A stretch of 64,000 bases of DNA from Algoriphagus resistens. Its GTDB lineage: Bacteria; Bacteroidota; Bacteroidia; Cytophagales; Cyclobacteriaceae. A program made the position numbers and the translations under genes. Numbering within the stretch: position 1 is the first letter of the stretch; every line of letters starts with the position of its first letter. Location: assembly GCF_001442615.1 (NCBI RefSeq), contig NZ_LMXN01000003.1:248001-312000 (forward strand). Direction: 5' to 3'. The notes under the pieces are model-generated. The model was not told the origin of the DNA, did no database searches, and worked only from the letters and a program-made list of their open reading frames with translations. Below are positions 44,773-52,331 of this stretch, piece after piece.

Positions 44773-45531
44773 TCAATGGACATACGAGCCTGCGTTAATA
44801 TCGATGCTGGCTCCGGTAGCATGATCGGCTAATCCAGAACACAATAATGTCACCATAGGTGCAATATCTTCAGGTTTTGTCAGCTCATTCAGCGCAATGT
44901 CGTTGAGAGCAAACTTCTCTCCGTATTTAGACAGGATTTCCTCAGCCATATCTGTCCGTGTAAAACCCGGAGCAATCAAGAAGGCCTTGATTCCCTGTTT
45001 GCCATAGTGCCTGGCAATAGATCTTGTCAAACTGATAATAGCACCTTTGGAAGCCGCATAAGCTAAGTAATCTGTTGTATCACCCCGAAAACCTGCCCTG
45101 GAAGATATATTAACGATTCGACCATTTTGATGTATCAGTGCATGTTCGACAAAATCCTTACAGAGAATTGCCAGAGCGGTGGTATTTACTTGAAGCGTTT
45201 CCTGCCAGATCATCACCCATTCTTTTGTCGGCAGGGTATCTGAAGCTGATCGTGCTATTCCTGCATTGTTGATCAGTGCTGAAATTGGTCCGTATTTCTT
45301 AACCAGTTTTGGTATAAAGCCTATGACTTGATTTACGTCAGAAAGATCACAGGATTCTGTATAAGCAGGATTCTCAAGTTCATTCAAGAGCTTTTCTGCT
45401 TCAGCTGCATTCGTGTTATAATGAATAATTACTTCAGCCCCTGATTCCGAAAGTTGCCTGGCAATAGCCCTGCCTATACCTCGTGAAGCCCCTGTAACGA
45501 GTATTCGTTGATTTTTGAGGGAAATGTTCAT
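44773..45531 (-). CDS. Short-chain dehydrogenase/reductase (FabG-like)
   Basis: A 252-aa Rossmann enzyme. TGASRGIGRAIARQL binds NAD(P), INNAGIARSA follows, and the catalytic Ser (NISSRAGFRG) and YAASKGA (Tyr/Lys) are in place. It resembles 3-oxoacyl-ACP reductase, but many SDRs look alike. It is in a same-strand run with a secreted small protein upstream and a membrane protein and thioesterase downstream, which would fit acyl-thioester metabolism. Confidence 0.88.
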   Translation of the reverse strand: MNISLKNQRILVTGASRGIGRAIARQLSESGAEVIIHYNTNAAEAEKLLNELENPAYTESCDLSDVNQVIGFIPKLVKKYGPISALINNAGIARSASDTLPTKEWVMIWQETLQVNTTALAILCKDFVEHALIHQNGRIVNISSRAGFRGDTTDYLAYAASKGAIISLTRSIARHYGKQGIKAFLIAPGFTRTDMAEEILSKYGEKFALNDIALNELTKPEDIAPMVTLLCSGLADHATGASIDINAGSYVH

Positions 45532-45543
45532 GCCATGAAACTA

Positions 45544-45816
45544 TCACTTTTCCATTCTTAAGCTATTCAAATCTTTTATAAATGCAGCAGGAGCGACCAT
45601 TTTTCCAGAAGTCACCAAATGAATATGATCTGAGAAATACTTTGGTTCATTGAGCAGTCTCGAGTGATTGAACACCTGGTAGGGAGCTTCTGCCTCCACA
45701 GTGATATCGTCACGCACATATAGTGCGATGTAAATAATGAGCTTGCTCCGGTTTGCTTCTGTCAGTTCTTTAATCTCCTGAAGCACTGGGTTGCTTAAGG
45801 AAAACACCAAGCTCAA
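45544..45816 (-). CDS. Small secreted-type protein with an unusual or lost start codon
   Basis: The 90-codon frame from TTG 45816 reads LSLVFSLSNPVLQEIKELTE, then a well-formed protein (ANRSKLIIYIALYVRDDITV; YQVFNHSRLLNEPKYFSDHI). In the same frame the open sequence extends upstream to a TGA near 45850 and encodes TKPIFLVCFSTLLSLVFS, a good signal-peptide core, but contains no ATG or GTG. So either TTG at 45816 is used and the signal is shortened, or a noncanonical start is used, or the start codon was lost. No family recognised. Confidence 0.55.
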   Translation of the reverse strand: MSLVFSLSNPVLQEIKELTEANRSKLIIYIALYVRDDITVEAEAPYQVFNHSRLLNEPKYFSDHIHLVTSGKMVAPAAFIKDLNSLRMEK

Positions 45817-45864
45817 TAGCGTTGAAAAGCATACTACTAGAAATATCGGTTTAGTAGTTCAAAC

Positions 45865-46398
45865 TTACCACTTTTCACGAATGATCAGATGCTGGATTTG
45901 TGCCAAATGATGCATGGAATGCCAATGATACATCAAAGTCACCTCGGATAGTGGCACAGTTGTTTGGTTTTCCGGGTGGAAATAGGTTCGTTGATAATCT
46001 GATGAGGTCATGCTTTCCAGTATAACTGCCCACTTTAGATGTATTCCCTTTATTAATGTAAGGGCAGTATCAGTTGGACCCGAATAATCAGGCAGTCTAG
46101 CCCAAGAAGTTTCATCGTAAGGTTTGATGGTGGGATTATGTTCGGTCAGAGCCAGTTTGAAGCGTATCAATGCATTCATATGACTGTCGGAAAGGTGATG
46201 GACTACCTGCCTTACAGTCCAGCCTCCCGGACGGTAATGCGCGTTCCACTGCTTCTCCGTGAGCTTATTAACCGTATCTTCCAAATACTGCGGAAATAAA
46301 CGCAGATAATCGATCGCTTCTTTGAGATGTTGGTCTGAAATATTTTCAGGCTTCAGGAATTTGCCTATCGGATACTTCAATAATTCTATATCAATCAT
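45865..46398 (-). CDS. DinB/YfiT-family putative metal-dependent bacillithiol transferase
   Basis: A 177-aa helical-bundle protein. The metal-binding histidines of the DinB/YfiT superfamily are seen in RQVVHHLSDSHMNALIRFKL and in MYHWHSMHHLAQIQHL. The segment YRPGGWTVRQVVHHL is the signature of the YfiT/BstA group, which includes bacillithiol S-transferases (detoxification). With ytxJ elsewhere in the window it supports bacillithiol use. It lies 2 bp before a decayed comF. Confidence 0.85.
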   Translation of the reverse strand: MIDIELLKYPIGKFLKPENISDQHLKEAIDYLRLFPQYLEDTVNKLTEKQWNAHYRPGGWTVRQVVHHLSDSHMNALIRFKLALTEHNPTIKPYDETSWARLPDYSGPTDTALTLIKGIHLKWAVILESMTSSDYQRTYFHPENQTTVPLSEVTLMYHWHSMHHLAQIQHLIIREKW

Positions 46399-46400
46399 AA

Positions 46401-47080
46401 CTAATGTTTATCCCCAGCTGCAATAATAACCAAATCTACATTTTTTGCTCCATTAGCCAAAAGCACACACGCGCACACAAAGACGCCAGTCCTCTTTACA
46501 TCATCAAGGAAGAGAATTACTGTATTGGCGATCTTCACATACTTTTTCCTAGAATACAGTTGCTCCAGCCTGGATTTTTGGGATTGTGTTACTGTAAAAT
46601 TTTTACATTTCAATCCATATCCAGCTTCAAGAATACCCCCCTAAGCCCAAGTCCAAACTGCTCACTCAGATTTTAGCCTCAAAGGTTTTGCTTCAGCAGA
46701 TGCAACGCTACAGAAACAATACCATCCCTGTGCTTTCCGTACCTATTTCACCAAGGATTTTGCCTTATAAAGCCCTTGATTACTGAGCAAATTATTGCCT
46801 ATTCCTATAGTTTGGATGATGAAGATGTTATTGGCAATTTACACTATTGATAAATTACAACTAAGCCATTACCAAGCCCACTGTGCTTAAGGCATCTACC
46901 TTATCACTTAGTTTATTATCAGTCTGCCTTAACTGATAGCTAGTGATAGGAAGAGCGCCTTTACCTATACAAGAGCCTTTTCTCATGGTTATGGAGAGAT
47001 GTCCTCCACACAAACGTTTGTAAGGAACTATCAAATCCAAAAAAACTTCTTCAAAAAATAAACGCTTTGTGAAAAAGGCA
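46401..47080 (-). pseudogene. comF: Decayed comF-family (phosphoribosyltransferase-like) gene
   Basis: On the minus strand the pieces of a ComF protein appear in order but in different frames with stops. First FLDLIVPYKRLCGG ... KGALPITSYQLRQTDNKLSD (N-terminal zinc-ribbon-like part), then HLHHPNYRNRQ, then DGIVSVALHLLKQNL, a stop, and NLSEQFGLGLRG, then FTVTQSQKSRLEQL and finally the PRPP motif region VILFLDDVKRTGVFVCACVL. Intact ComF has IPVPLHPxKxxxRGYNQSE and LVDDVxTTGAT. Here the TTGAT loop is altered (KRTGVF) and the zinc cysteines are largely gone. I count at least two frameshifts and several stops. The last 70 codons are still open (46401-46613). ComF acts in DNA uptake. Confidence 0.72.
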
Positions 47081-47109
47081 TGTTCCTATCTGCCAAGGGC
47101 AAATAGTGG

Positions 47110-47117
47110 TATATTTG
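47110..47117 (+). promoter_or_regulatory. Bacteroidota-type -7 element upstream of the AhpD-like gene
   Basis: TATATTTG matches TAnnTTTG fully and lies 32 bp before the ATG at 47149. No convincing -33 element at the right distance. Confidence 0.45.
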
Positions 47118-47148
47118 CTACTTAATTCTTTCCTAAACAGTTAAGTTA

Positions 47149-47490
47149 ATGAATCTCATAGAGGAATTCAATGCCTACCGTAGCCAAATGAACGAGAAGA
47201 TCTTGGCTGAAGACAATAAGGTAATCAAGCGTATATTTAATCTTGATACAAATGCATTTGCTGAAGGGTCTATAGATATCAAGTCCAAGGAAATGATCGG
47301 GCTAGCTTGTTCCATGGTATTAAGGTGTGACGACTGTGTCAAGTATCATTTAGGAAAATGCTATGAAGCAGGCTTGACTAAAGAACAACTATTTGAAGTA
47401 TTTTCAATAGCTACATTGATAGGGGGGACAATAGTGATTCCACATTTGAGAAGAGCGACGGAATACTTAGAAACACTTGAAAATCAGTAA
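47149..47490 (+). CDS. Carboxymuconolactone decarboxylase/AhpD-family protein
   Basis: A 113-aa all-helical protein of the AhpD fold. The redox motif CDDCVKYH (Cys60, Cys63, His67) matches the CxxCxxxH centre of alkylhydroperoxidases of this family, so a peroxidase or thiol-reductase role is likely. It starts a six-gene + strand run reaching toward mnmG and the origin. Confidence 0.88.
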   Translation: MNLIEEFNAYRSQMNEKILAEDNKVIKRIFNLDTNAFAEGSIDIKSKEMIGLACSMVLRCDDCVKYHLGKCYEAGLTKEQLFEVFSIATLIGGTIVIPHLRRATEYLETLENQ

Positions 47491-47496
47491 GTTATA

Positions 47497-47859
47497 ATGT
47501 TCAAGCGCGATTTAGAATTAGAAAAACGTTGGTCAAAATTATTAGAAGGTCTCAAGGAAACCATAGGTAAAAAACCTGCGGACCTAAATGGCGTACTGTT
47601 TCTTATTGGCGTTCAAGAACTTGGTCAGGGAAATAAGATATTTAGCAAAGAGCAAAAGCAAGACCTGATGCACATTGCAGTTTGTAAGGTTTTGAGCTAT
47701 GATGGGTTTTATGAACTTGACTATGTTGATCAAGATGGTTGGCCACATTGGAAATTAATAAAGGAGCTACCACATTTTGATCTATTGGATCAAGAGAAGC
47801 TTTTAAAGATTCAGGTGCTGGAATATTTTGAAAAGGAATACGAAATAGTAATTGAATAA
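47497..47859 (+). CDS. Conserved hypothetical protein
   Basis: A 120-aa cytosolic, mixed alpha/beta protein. No signal or membrane segment. Features: LNGVLFLIGVQELGQGNKIF, KEQKQDLMHIAVCKVLSYDG, and an aromatic C-terminal part (DQDGWPHWKLIKELPHFDLL). I do not recognise a family with a function. It lies 6 bp after the AhpD-like gene and 3 bp before exonuclease III, so it belongs to the same operon. Confidence 0.72.
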   Translation: MFKRDLELEKRWSKLLEGLKETIGKKPADLNGVLFLIGVQELGQGNKIFSKEQKQDLMHIAVCKVLSYDGFYELDYVDQDGWPHWKLIKELPHFDLLDQEKLLKIQVLEYFEKEYEIVIE

Positions 47860-47862
47860 ATT

Positions 47863-48624
47863 GTGAAAATAGTATCATACAACGTAAACGGCATTCGTGC
47901 TGCGATGAATAAGGGTTTTATCGACTGGCTTAAACAAGTGAATCCAGATGTAATTGGTTTACAAGAGGTCAAGGCAACCTTAGATCAAATAGATGTTACT
48001 ATTTTCCAAGATTTAGGTTACGAAATATATTGGTACCCAGCATTCAAAAAGGGTTATAGTGGCGTTGCTGTTTTGACCAAAATAAAACCAAAGTCTGTAA
48101 AACACGGAATGGATTATTCAAAATATGACGATGAAGGCAGGCTTCTTCAAGTAGATTTTGAGGATTTCTCATTTCTCACAGCATATTTTCCTTCAGGTAC
48201 CACGGGTGACATCCGCCAAACCTTCAAATATGAATTCTTAGACGATATATATGGGTACATCCAGGATTTAAAGAGAACTAATCCAGATTTCATATTGAGT
48301 GGGGACTACAATATTTGCCATAAGCCAATCGACATTCATAACCCAAAATCAAATAAGAACACTTCAGGGTTCTTACCGGAAGAGCGGGCCTGGATGGATA
48401 AATTTACAGAATCCGGATTTGTGGATAGTTTCAGAAAATTTAATGACAAACCGCATAATTATACCTGGTGGAGTTATAGAGCAAATTCCCGAGCAAAAAA
48501 TTTAGGCTGGAGGATTGATTACCATATGGCGACCAGTTCTATGGAAGAACGTCTAAAAAGTTCAACCATATTAGCAGATGCCAAGCATTCCGATCACTGT
48601 CCAATATTAATAGAAGTAGAATAA
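47863..48624 (+). CDS. xth: Exodeoxyribonuclease III (AP endonuclease)
   Basis: A 253-aa Mg-dependent enzyme that cuts at abasic sites and removes 3' blocks in base-excision repair. Seen: KIVSYNVNGIRAAMNKGF at the N-terminus, LQEVKA (catalytic Glu), YSGVAVLTK, LSGDYNICHKPIDIHNPK, and the C-terminal LGWRIDYHM and DAKHSDHCPILIEV. Start is GTG, and the family normally begins exactly here (MKIVSYNVNG). Three bp after the preceding gene. Confidence 0.96.
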   Translation: MKIVSYNVNGIRAAMNKGFIDWLKQVNPDVIGLQEVKATLDQIDVTIFQDLGYEIYWYPAFKKGYSGVAVLTKIKPKSVKHGMDYSKYDDEGRLLQVDFEDFSFLTAYFPSGTTGDIRQTFKYEFLDDIYGYIQDLKRTNPDFILSGDYNICHKPIDIHNPKSNKNTSGFLPEERAWMDKFTESGFVDSFRKFNDKPHNYTWWSYRANSRAKNLGWRIDYHMATSSMEERLKSSTILADAKHSDHCPILIEVE

Positions 48625-48651
48625 AAGTAGATACTACTCATTGAACAACTT

Positions 48652-49056
48652 ATGATGAAAAGCATAAAAATTTCTATTCCCTCTCTCCTTGAGAATATAA
48701 AAATAATTGAAAGTTTCATCGACAATGCTCGTGAAAAATTTGAGATCAATGATGATATCTATGGGAATATTATGATTTCGGTAACTGAGTGCATTAGTAA
48801 CGCAATCATACATGGAAATCAAGGAGATAAAAATAAGCTAGTTCACCTAGAATTAACGATTGAAGAAGACCTGCTTCTATTCACTATTCAGGACGAAGGA
48901 GATGGCTTTGACCACAATGAACTCAAAGACCCCACATCACCGGAAAACATTGAAAAGACAGGAGGCAGGGGAATATTCTTGATAAAGCATCTTTCTGACG
49001 ATGTAAAATTTGAGGAGAATGGTACAAAGGCAGTTTTATCATTTTACATGAATTAG
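48652..49056 (+). CDS. RsbW-like ATP-binding (anti-sigma factor kinase type) protein
   Basis: A 134-aa GHKL ATPase without sensor or histidine-containing part. The N box ECISNAIIHGN, G1 box DEGDGFD and G2 box GGRGIFLIKHLSDDV are complete. Such stand-alone domains act as anti-sigma factor kinases (RsbW/SpoIIAB) or partner-switch components. No sigma factor or anti-anti-sigma factor gene is nearby, so the partner is unknown. In an operon with xth and ybeY. Confidence 0.85.
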   Translation: MMKSIKISIPSLLENIKIIESFIDNAREKFEINDDIYGNIMISVTECISNAIIHGNQGDKNKLVHLELTIEEDLLLFTIQDEGDGFDHNELKDPTSPENIEKTGGRGIFLIKHLSDDVKFEENGTKAVLSFYMN

Positions 49057-49059
49057 GCT

Positions 49060-49485
49060 ATGTCTATTAATTTCTTTACCGAAGACGTTTCATTTTCACT
49101 GAAAGAAAAGAGAAAAAGGAAAGTCTGGTTAAAGCAGCTTGCAAAAGCTGAAAACCATGAAATTCTAGCGCTCAATTACGTGTTTTGTTCTGATGAATAC
49201 CTACTCAGCATTAATGTAGAATACCTAGATCATGATGATTATACAGACATTATCACTTTCGATAATTCCGAGAAAAAGGCAACTATAGAAGGAGATGTAT
49301 TCATTAGTATAGAACGGGTAAAAGAAAACTCAAAAATTCATCGGGTTGACGAGAAAACAGAACTCAGTAGAGTAATCAGCCATGGCCTTTTTCACTTACT
49401 AGGATATAAGGATAAATCCAAAGCTGAAGCAGAGTTAATGAGAAGTAAAGAGGATTTTGCAATCAATTTGTTCGAACAGAGTTAA
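49060..49485 (+). CDS. ybeY: Endoribonuclease YbeY (rRNA maturation)
   Basis: A 141-aa single-strand RNase for 16S rRNA 3' maturation. The zinc motif reads HGLFHLLGYKDKSKAEAEL, where the third His of the usual HGxLHLxGYDH is replaced by Lys-Asp, as seen in other Bacteroidota YbeY. LSINVEYLDHDDYTDIITF, the preceding signature, is intact. The stop is directly next to the first parS-like site. Confidence 0.92.
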   Translation: MSINFFTEDVSFSLKEKRKRKVWLKQLAKAENHEILALNYVFCSDEYLLSINVEYLDHDDYTDIITFDNSEKKATIEGDVFISIERVKENSKIHRVDEKTELSRVISHGLFHLLGYKDKSKAEAELMRSKEDFAINLFEQS

Positions 49486-49486
49486 A

Positions 49487-49502
49487 TGTTCCACGTGAAA
49501 CA
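49487..49502 (+). other. parS: parS-like site 1 (ParB binding)
   Basis: TGTTCCACGTGAAACA is a 16-bp match to the conserved bacterial parS consensus TGTTNCACGTGAAACA. It begins 2 bp after the ybeY stop, in the 79-bp gap before mnmG. ParB loads here to segregate origins. Confidence 0.9.
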
Positions 49503-49530
49503 TGTGCAAATACTTTCACCGAGAACCATG

Positions 49531-49546
49531 TGTTTCACGTGGAACA
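49531..49546 (-). other. parS: parS-like site 2, inverted copy
   Basis: TGTTTCACGTGGAACA is the exact reverse complement of site 1, 28 bp further on and 18 bp before the mnmG start. Together the two sites form a large inverted repeat. Confidence 0.9.
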
Positions 49547-49564
49547 GTAAAATAAAAGAATACG

Positions 49565-51430
49565 ATGTTTCCAATATATGATGTCATAGTAGTAGGAGCG
49601 GGACATGCAGGATGTGAAGCTGCACATGCAGCAGCAGCCATGGGTTCAAAGGTGTTATTGTGCACAATGAATATGAATACCATAGCTCAAATGTCGTGCA
49701 ATCCTGCAATGGGTGGTGTAGCAAAAGGGCAAATTGTTAGAGAAATAGATGCTCTAGGAGGTATGTCTGGCATCATCTCAGATAAATCAATGATCCAGTT
49801 TAGGATGCTAAATAGGTCCAAAGGCCCGGCTATGTGGTCGCCAAGATCGCAAAATGACCGCATGAAATTTGCTGAAGAGTGGCGATTAGCACTTGAACGC
49901 ACTCCGAATGTGGATTTTTGGCAAGAAATGATCACAGGGCTACTGGTGAAAAAGGGACAATTGAAAGGGGTAAGAACTGGAATTGGTATAGAAATCCAAG
50001 GCAAAAGTGTTGTACTCACCAATGGAACCTTCCTAAATGGTCAAATTCATATCGGTGAAAAGCAATTTGGAGGAGGGCGGACTGGAGAAGCAGCAGCAAA
50101 AGGAATTACCGAACAACTGGTAGAACTAGGCTTCGAATCCGGTAGAATGAAAACCGGAACGCCACCAAGGGTAGATGGAAGAAGCCTGGATTATTCTAAA
50201 ATGGAAGTTCAACATGGTGATGAAACACCAGAGAAATTCAGCTACTCAGATTCAACTTCTTCCCTAAAAGAGCAAAGAACTTGCTGGATTACCTATACAA
50301 ACAAAGAGGTTCATACAAGTCTAGAAGAAGGGTTTGATAGATCTCCCATGTTCAACGGTAGAATAAAGGGACTTGGTCCAAGATACTGCCCATCAATTGA
50401 GGATAAGATTAATCGATTTGCAGAGCGAGAGAGACATCAAATATTCGTTGAACCAGAAGGATGGAATACTGTAGAAATGTACATTAATGGTTTTTCTACT
50501 TCACTTCCGGAAGATGTCCAATACAAGGCTTTAAGAAAAATTGCCGGATTTGAGAACGCAAAAATGTTCCGTCCAGGCTATGCTATCGAATACGACTTTT
50601 TCCCCCCCACACAATTGAAGCTCTCCCTTGAGACACAATTGATGGAAAACCTGTACTTCGCAGGACAGATAAATGGGACCACAGGGTATGAAGAAGCGGC
50701 TTCACAAGGATTGGTAGCAGGAATCAATGCCAGTCTAAAAACTCAAGAAAAGGATCCTTTCTTGCTGAAGAGATCCGATGCCTACATAGGGGTGCTCATC
50801 GATGACCTAATTAACAAGGGCACCGAAGAGCCCTATAGAATGTTTACATCGAGAGCGGAGTTCAGGCTATTACTCCGTCAGGACAACGCAGACTTGAGAT
50901 TGACCCAAAAAGGATACGATATAGGCTTAGCCTCGGATGAGCGCTTACAAAAAATGAGTACTAAAAAGGAGCAAACAGCAAAACTTATAAACGACCTTAA
51001 ACAAAAGAAACTCTCTCCTGAACATATAAATCCTGGCTTGGAGCAATCAGGTTCAGCACTGATTAAAGAAAAAATATCAGTGGAAAAACTACTCAAAAGA
51101 CCCCAAATCAGCCTTCAACAGATGAAGGGATTTAATCCAGAAATTAGCGAATATTTATCCAACTATTCAAATGAGGTGCTAGAGCAGGCAGAGGTACAAA
51201 TCAAATACGATAGCTATATTGAAAAAGAACAGCAAATGGTAGAGAAGTTGAGCAGTATGGAAAACTTCAAAATTCCATCGAAATTTGACTATATCTCCAT
51301 CCCTGCGCTCTCAGCAGAAGGAAAACAAAAACTAAACAAGATAAGGCCTGAAACCATGGGGCAAGCCGCTAGAATAAGTGGAGTAACTCCAGCAGACTTA
51401 TCTATAATCACTGTTTACCTTGGAAGATAA
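49565..51430 (+). CDS. mnmG: tRNA uridine-5-carboxymethylaminomethyl(34) synthesis enzyme MnmG (GidA)
   Basis: A 621-aa FAD enzyme that, with MnmE, modifies wobble U34 in tRNA. The N-terminal FAD motif VVGAGHAGCEAAHAAA, CNPAMGGVAKGQIVREIDAL and the conserved cysteine-containing LVLTNGTFLNGQIHIGEKQF-type region, and C-terminal YTSRAEFRLLLRQDNADLRL-like segment (MFTSRAEFRLLLRQDNADLR) are present. The gene is often next to the origin in bacteria, which agrees with the parS sites just upstream and oriC 2.6 kb downstream. Confidence 0.97.
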   Translation: MFPIYDVIVVGAGHAGCEAAHAAAAMGSKVLLCTMNMNTIAQMSCNPAMGGVAKGQIVREIDALGGMSGIISDKSMIQFRMLNRSKGPAMWSPRSQNDRMKFAEEWRLALERTPNVDFWQEMITGLLVKKGQLKGVRTGIGIEIQGKSVVLTNGTFLNGQIHIGEKQFGGGRTGEAAAKGITEQLVELGFESGRMKTGTPPRVDGRSLDYSKMEVQHGDETPEKFSYSDSTSSLKEQRTCWITYTNKEVHTSLEEGFDRSPMFNGRIKGLGPRYCPSIEDKINRFAERERHQIFVEPEGWNTVEMYINGFSTSLPEDVQYKALRKIAGFENAKMFRPGYAIEYDFFPPTQLKLSLETQLMENLYFAGQINGTTGYEEAASQGLVAGINASLKTQEKDPFLLKRSDAYIGVLIDDLINKGTEEPYRMFTSRAEFRLLLRQDNADLRLTQKGYDIGLASDERLQKMSTKKEQTAKLINDLKQKKLSPEHINPGLEQSGSALIKEKISVEKLLKRPQISLQQMKGFNPEISEYLSNYSNEVLEQAEVQIKYDSYIEKEQQMVEKLSSMENFKIPSKFDYISIPALSAEGKQKLNKIRPETMGQAARISGVTPADLSIITVYLGR

Positions 51431-51431
51431 A

Positions 51432-52331
51432 ATGCTTGAAAAACTTACCAAATGTCCACTTTGCAAGAGTGGACATTTTCTTAATTATCAAGAAATAAAA
51501 GATTTTGCAGTAAGCCAGAAGTCATTCCTAATTTGCAATTGTACCAACTGTGGGCTAAAATTTACTAATCCAAGACCAACAGAAGAAACTATTGCACCAT
51601 ACTATGATTTCCCAGAATATTTTTCCCACGACGATAAAGCAAAAAATCTTACTCAATTTATTTATCAAAAAGTTAGAAATTATACTACTTCCCAAAAACT
51701 AAAACACTTGACCAGCCTAAAACCGCTTAAAGGTAGTTATTTGGATTACGGCTGCGGGACAGCTGAATTGTTAGCCAAAGCGGAAAACAAGGGATGGAAA
51801 GTAACCGGAATAGAGCCAAATGAAAAGGCCAAAAAACTAGCCGAAACAAAAATAGATGGAAAAGTATATCAATCCATTAATGACCTTCCCAAAGAAAGCT
51901 CCTTTGATATAATTACCTTATATCACGTGCTAGAGCATATCCATTTACTAAGAAAAACTGTTAAAAAATTACTAAAACACTTAAAATCAGATAGTTACAT
52001 AGTAATTGCTGTACCAAATCCTGATAGCCCAGACGCAATTAAGTACGGGAAGCAATGGGCGGGATGGGATATACCACGGCATCTGTATCACTTTAATCAC
52101 CAAGCTATAAAAAGCTTCGAAGAGATTTTTGACCTACAGCTTACAAACGAAATTCCAATGATATTTGATAGTTACTATGTTTCCTTATTATCAGAAGGAT
52201 ACACGTACCCAGACCAATCCACGTTAAAGAAGTATTGGAAGGCAATTGTCTCCGGAAAAAAATCCAACAAAGAAGCGGCTAAATCCGCAGGAAATTACTC
52301 AAGTAACTTATTTGTCTTTAAAAAGAAGTGA
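51432..52331 (+). CDS. Class I SAM-dependent methyltransferase with N-terminal zinc ribbon
   Basis: A 299-aa protein. The N-terminus has cysteine pairs (CPLC at 8-11, CNCTNC at 35-40) likely binding zinc. The SAM motif YLDYGCGTAELLAKAENKGW and motif II/III (FDIITLYHVLEHIHLL) belong to Methyltransf_23. ATG 51432 is used rather than a TTG inside the mnmG stop region. It overlaps the next gene by 4 bp (GTGA). Substrate unknown. Confidence 0.88.
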   Translation: MLEKLTKCPLCKSGHFLNYQEIKDFAVSQKSFLICNCTNCGLKFTNPRPTEETIAPYYDFPEYFSHDDKAKNLTQFIYQKVRNYTTSQKLKHLTSLKPLKGSYLDYGCGTAELLAKAENKGWKVTGIEPNEKAKKLAETKIDGKVYQSINDLPKESSFDIITLYHVLEHIHLLRKTVKKLLKHLKSDSYIVIAVPNPDSPDAIKYGKQWAGWDIPRHLYHFNHQAIKSFEEIFDLQLTNEIPMIFDSYYVSLLSEGYTYPDQSTLKKYWKAIVSGKKSNKEAAKSAGNYSSNLFVFKKK

